A stretch of 8,240 nucleotides of DNA from Flavobacterium sp. (lineage in GTDB: Bacteria > Bacteroidota > Bacteroidia > Flavobacteriales > Flavobacteriaceae): contig JASLGC010000345.1 of the NCBI GenBank assembly GCA_030150335.1, positions 1-8,240 on the forward strand, written 5' to 3'. This document shows, piece after piece, positions 6,731 through 8,240 of this stretch. The translations under genes were made by a program, and so were the position numbers. How positions within the stretch are numbered: the first letter of the stretch is position 1; every line of letters starts with the position of its first letter. The notes beneath the pieces are model-generated. The model saw only the letters and a list, made by a program, of their open reading frames with translations, did not search any database and had not been told where the DNA came from.

Positions 6731-6766
6731 AAAAAGTTCTAAACATTTGTTTAGAACTTTTTTTTT
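6731..6766 (+). terminator. Terminator of the tRNA-Gly/tRNA-Leu operon
   Basis: GTTCTAAAC (6736-6744), loop ATTT, GTTTAGAAC (6749-6757), flanked by A5 and a nine-T run (6758-6766). It starts directly after the tRNA. The second tRNA-Leu has a homologous hairpin with one changed base pair. Confidence 0.93.
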
Positions 6767-6839
6767 ACCCTATATCAATATATTTCCCTATTTTCCCCCT
6801 ATATTAATTTTTGTTTCAAACCTTGTGTTTTAATTCGAT

Positions 6840-7199
6840 ATGAGCGCGTTTGTAATTAGCCTAAAAGAAAATGGTAAGTTTAAGTATACTTTTGAACACA
6901 GAAGAGGTAAAACTCTTATGACAAGTATGGAGTATCCGAGTAAAGAAGCCATTAGAAGTACTATTAATTTTTTGAAAAACAATATTGAGTTAATCTCCTT
7001 TTTAAAATTCAGAACTCCTGGTGGAAAATTATTTTTTAAATTGGCGATTGGAGATAATATTTATGCCACAAGCCGTAGGTTTACTACTGAATTGAGGTAT
7101 GAAAAAGCCATTAATGAAATCAACACTAACTTTGATTTGGCAGAAATATTAGATTTTTCCGTAGATATCTTTGGAGACCTATTCGAAATTGAAAAATAA
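6840..7199 (+). CDS. YegP-like protein with two DUF1508 repeats
   Basis: 119 residues, cytosolic, no signal or membrane segment. Two copies of the short DUF1508 fold are visible: FVISLKENGKFKYTFEHRRG with a following TS.EY.SKEA segment (about 4-47), and FLKFRTPGGKLFFKLAIGDN with a following TSRRF.T segment (about 54-95). In both, a phenylalanine/lysine strand pair with a G-K-F/L turn leads to T-S and a helix. This matches E. coli YegP-type proteins, whose biochemical role is not established. The C-terminal tail (99-119) is acidic. The gene lies alone between the two tRNA-Leu units. Only a weak promoter-like AATTTTTG (6806-6813) precedes it, and no clear terminator follows before the next promoter. 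Confidence 0.8.
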   Translation: MSAFVISLKENGKFKYTFEHRRGKTLMTSMEYPSKEAIRSTINFLKNNIELISFLKFRTPGGKLFFKLAIGDNIYATSRRFTTELRYEKAINEINTNFDLAEILDFSVDIFGDLFEIEK

Positions 7200-7264
7200 T
7201 TATACTCATAACAAACTAAAAAACAACACTTAAGAAATTTCTTTAAAAAAAATACATTTTTTAC

Positions 7265-7296
7265 TTGCGATATAGTATTTATTTACTCTATATTTG
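7265..7296 (+). promoter_or_regulatory. Promoter of the second tRNA-Leu
   Basis: TATATTTG (7289-7296) is a perfect -7 element, with TTG (7265-7267) 21 bases upstream, slightly long. From TC (7287) through GAAGTAA (7316) the sequence matches the first tRNA promoter (6506-6535) at 28 of 30 positions. Confidence 0.72.
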
Positions 7297-7316
7297 CACT
7301 CGCAATAAGGAAGTAA
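7287..7316 (+). repeat. Direct repeat of tRNA promoter core (partner 6506-6535)
   Basis: Thirty bases covering the -7 box and transcript start differ from 6506-6535 at two positions only (7308 and 7309). Either duplication with the tRNA-Leu unit or shared stable-RNA promoter selection could explain it. Confidence 0.75.
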
Positions 7317-7335
7317 TCCTGTTGCTTGCCAAGAA

Positions 7336-7421
7336 GCTCGGGTGGTGGAATCGGTAGACACGCTGGACTTAAAATCCAGTGAGCAGTAATGTTCGTGCGG
7401 GTTCAAGTCCCGCTCCGAGTA
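7336..7421 (+). tRNA. tRNA-Leu (anticodon TAA), copy 2
   Basis: Identical base for base to the copy at 6644-6729 over all 86 positions, with the same cloverleaf and TAA anticodon and no encoded CCA. It is alone in its transcript: no tRNA-Gly precedes it, though CTTGCCAAG just upstream (7325-7333) equals the centre of the tRNA-Gly anticodon arm. Flanking promoter and terminator resemble those of copy 1. Confidence 0.97.
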
Positions 7422-7422
7422 C

Positions 7423-7457
7423 AAAAAAAGTCCTAAACATTTGTTTAGGACTTTTTT
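7423..7457 (+). terminator. Terminator of the second tRNA-Leu
   Basis: GTCCTAAAC (7430-7438), loop ATTT, GTTTAGGAC (7443-7451), flanked by A7 and T6. It is the same hairpin as at 6736-6757 except that one T-A pair is replaced by C-G. Confidence 0.93.
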
Positions 7458-7797
7458 GATTTATATACTTTCCTAATTTCATTGCTTGTAAATTTTAGAC
7501 AGAACCAAAACATCCGTCAGGCACAAAACGTGAGCTCCTCACTAAGCGTTACACTCATAATCTAAAAGAACACTTTATCCCAAGACACAACCACGTTTTG
7601 GACACCTCCTATTCATAGTCACAACAACAGTAGTTACATCTCCCATAAAAAAGAACATAACTGAATGACTATACCTTGTTAATTTATCTTTCTGCATCAT
7701 GTATAACTTTTGGATTCTTGACAAACGTACAAACTCTATTAAAGTCTTTTTTTTACAGTGATAATTATGATAGTAAATGATAGCATTTGCTATATTC

Positions 7798-7846
7798 TGC
7801 TCACTTTTGACGATTTTGATACATAATGCTCACTTTTGATAATTTT
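7798..7846. repeat. Direct repeat pair resembling an IS21-family end
   Basis: TGCTCACTTTTGA occurs at 7798-7810 and 7827-7839, each followed after two bases by ATTTT, giving a 29-base period. IS21-family elements carry multiple subterminal repeats of this general look (CTCA..TTTGA spaced by about 20-30 bases) as transposase-binding sites. No IstA/IstB frame and no opposite end is present, so at most this is a lone end. The IS21 link is from memory. Confidence 0.5.
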
Positions 7847-7896
7847 CAGAAAACTAAACTACTGATAAACAACATATTAATTATCACTATTTTTAA

Positions 7897-7984
7897 TTTG
7901 TTTTGGTCGCCTTCGGTAAACTCCAGTGTTTACTCGGGCTGAGAGGCTGTTTTCCGAACAAGACCAAAACGTGACCAAAACAAA
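7897..7984. repeat. 12-bp inverted repeat with phased GACCAAAAC pair
   Basis: TTTGTTTTGGTC (7897-7908) is the exact reverse complement of GACCAAAACAAA (7973-7984). A further GACCAAAAC (7962-7970) sits 11 bases before the right-arm copy, in the same orientation. The 64-base interior is locally richer in G+C than its surroundings and contains a GTAAAC-TCCAGT-GTTTAC hairpin (7916-7933). It could be a recombination or regulatory site or a structured RNA. Confidence 0.6.
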
Positions 7985-8198
7985 ACTAATTGCTTTTAAA
8001 CATTTAATGTCCTTTTTGATAGAGGAAGGACAGGTTTCAACCTTTGTTTTTCATACACCTACTTCTTGCTACTTCTATTGAATACTAAACTCTAAACAAA
8101 AGACATCTTTTTCTCACCATTTCACTCTCCTTTTTGAAACTTACAGATTACGAAACAATGCTGAACTACCAATTTCACTAAGAAAAAGAGCCATTCTT

Positions 8199-8212
8199 AC
8201 TTTTTAAAAAGT
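8199..8212. repeat. 14-bp perfect AT-rich palindrome
   Basis: ACTTTTTAAAAAGT equals its own reverse complement. It lies in a strongly AT-rich end of the window, where such palindromes arise easily by chance. Confidence 0.5.
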
Positions 8213-8240
8213 TTTATTTAATTTTTTTAAAAAAAAGTTT

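Larger units (their letters stand above)
7458..8240. other. Gene-free tail with repeats
   Basis: I find no open frame of convincing length on either strand, no tRNA and no clear promoter. The content is the direct-repeat pair at 7798-7846, the inverted repeat at 7897-7984, minor hairpins (GTGAG-CTC-CTCAC at 7530-7542; TGTCCTT/AAGGACA at 8008-8032) and a very AT-rich end. It could be decayed mobile-element DNA or the upstream region of a gene past the edge. Confidence 0.6.

Noticed and set aside
6451..6732. Minus-strand open frame of 93 codons across the tRNA operon
   Set aside because: It reads through both tRNA genes and the promoter in antisense. Its first 29 residues are shared with the frame at 7230-7424 only because the tRNA-Leu copies are identical. 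A classic spurious frame.
6644..7421. Identical tRNA-Leu copies read as attL/attR of an integrated island
   Set aside because: The 606 bases between them hold only a terminator, a DUF1508 gene and a promoter, with no integrase. Repeats are whole tRNAs with promoters, which fits duplication better than attachment sites.
7230..7424. Minus-strand open frame of 64 codons across tRNA-Leu copy 2
   Set aside because: Antisense of the tRNA and its promoter; no independent coding signal.

Overview
The window looks like chromosome of an AT-rich member of the Bacteroidota, most likely Flavobacteriaceae (Flavobacterium/Myroides-like). Three things point there. Promoters follow the Bacteroidetes TTG...TAnnTTTG pattern instead of TTGACA/TATAAT. 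folK is fused to a deoxynucleoside kinase. The proteins (SppA, TrmH-type methylase, FUSC, MutS, YegP-like) read as flavobacterial. The genus is inferred and not proven.

Layout. 1-413 (minus) is the N-terminal part of sppA, cut by the window edge. It diverges from 538-1677 (plus), a FolK-deoxynucleoside kinase fusion. That gene converges on 1674-2204 (minus), a TrmH/SpoU RNA 2'-O-methyltransferase; the two stop codons share a TTAA. Two small plus-strand membrane genes follow: an unrecognised 94-residue protein (2422-2706) and a 171-residue FUSC-family protein (2797-3312) with its own promoter. mutS (3386-5986) is complete, has a dyad-overlapped promoter and ends at a strong terminator. A second, orphan terminator stands at 6077-6110.

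From about 6110 the window becomes accessory-like and gene-poor. A nested inverted repeat encloses three 11-bp iterons (6156-6267). Then comes a tRNA-Gly(GCC)/tRNA-Leu(TAA) operon with a near-consensus promoter and terminator, a YegP-like DUF1508 gene (6840-7199), and a second promoter/tRNA-Leu/terminator unit whose tRNA is identical to the first. The last 780 bases hold no credible gene. They do contain direct repeats resembling an IS21-family end and a 12-bp inverted repeat with an 11-bp-phased GACCAAAAC pair.

The left 6 kb is housekeeping: membrane protein quality control, folate synthesis and nucleoside salvage, RNA modification and mismatch repair. The right 2 kb looks shaped by tRNA-unit duplication and possibly by mobile-element visits. 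I found no complete undescribed system. The most unusual signals are the phased iterons on both sides of the tRNA cluster and the paired terminators with a compensatory base-pair change.
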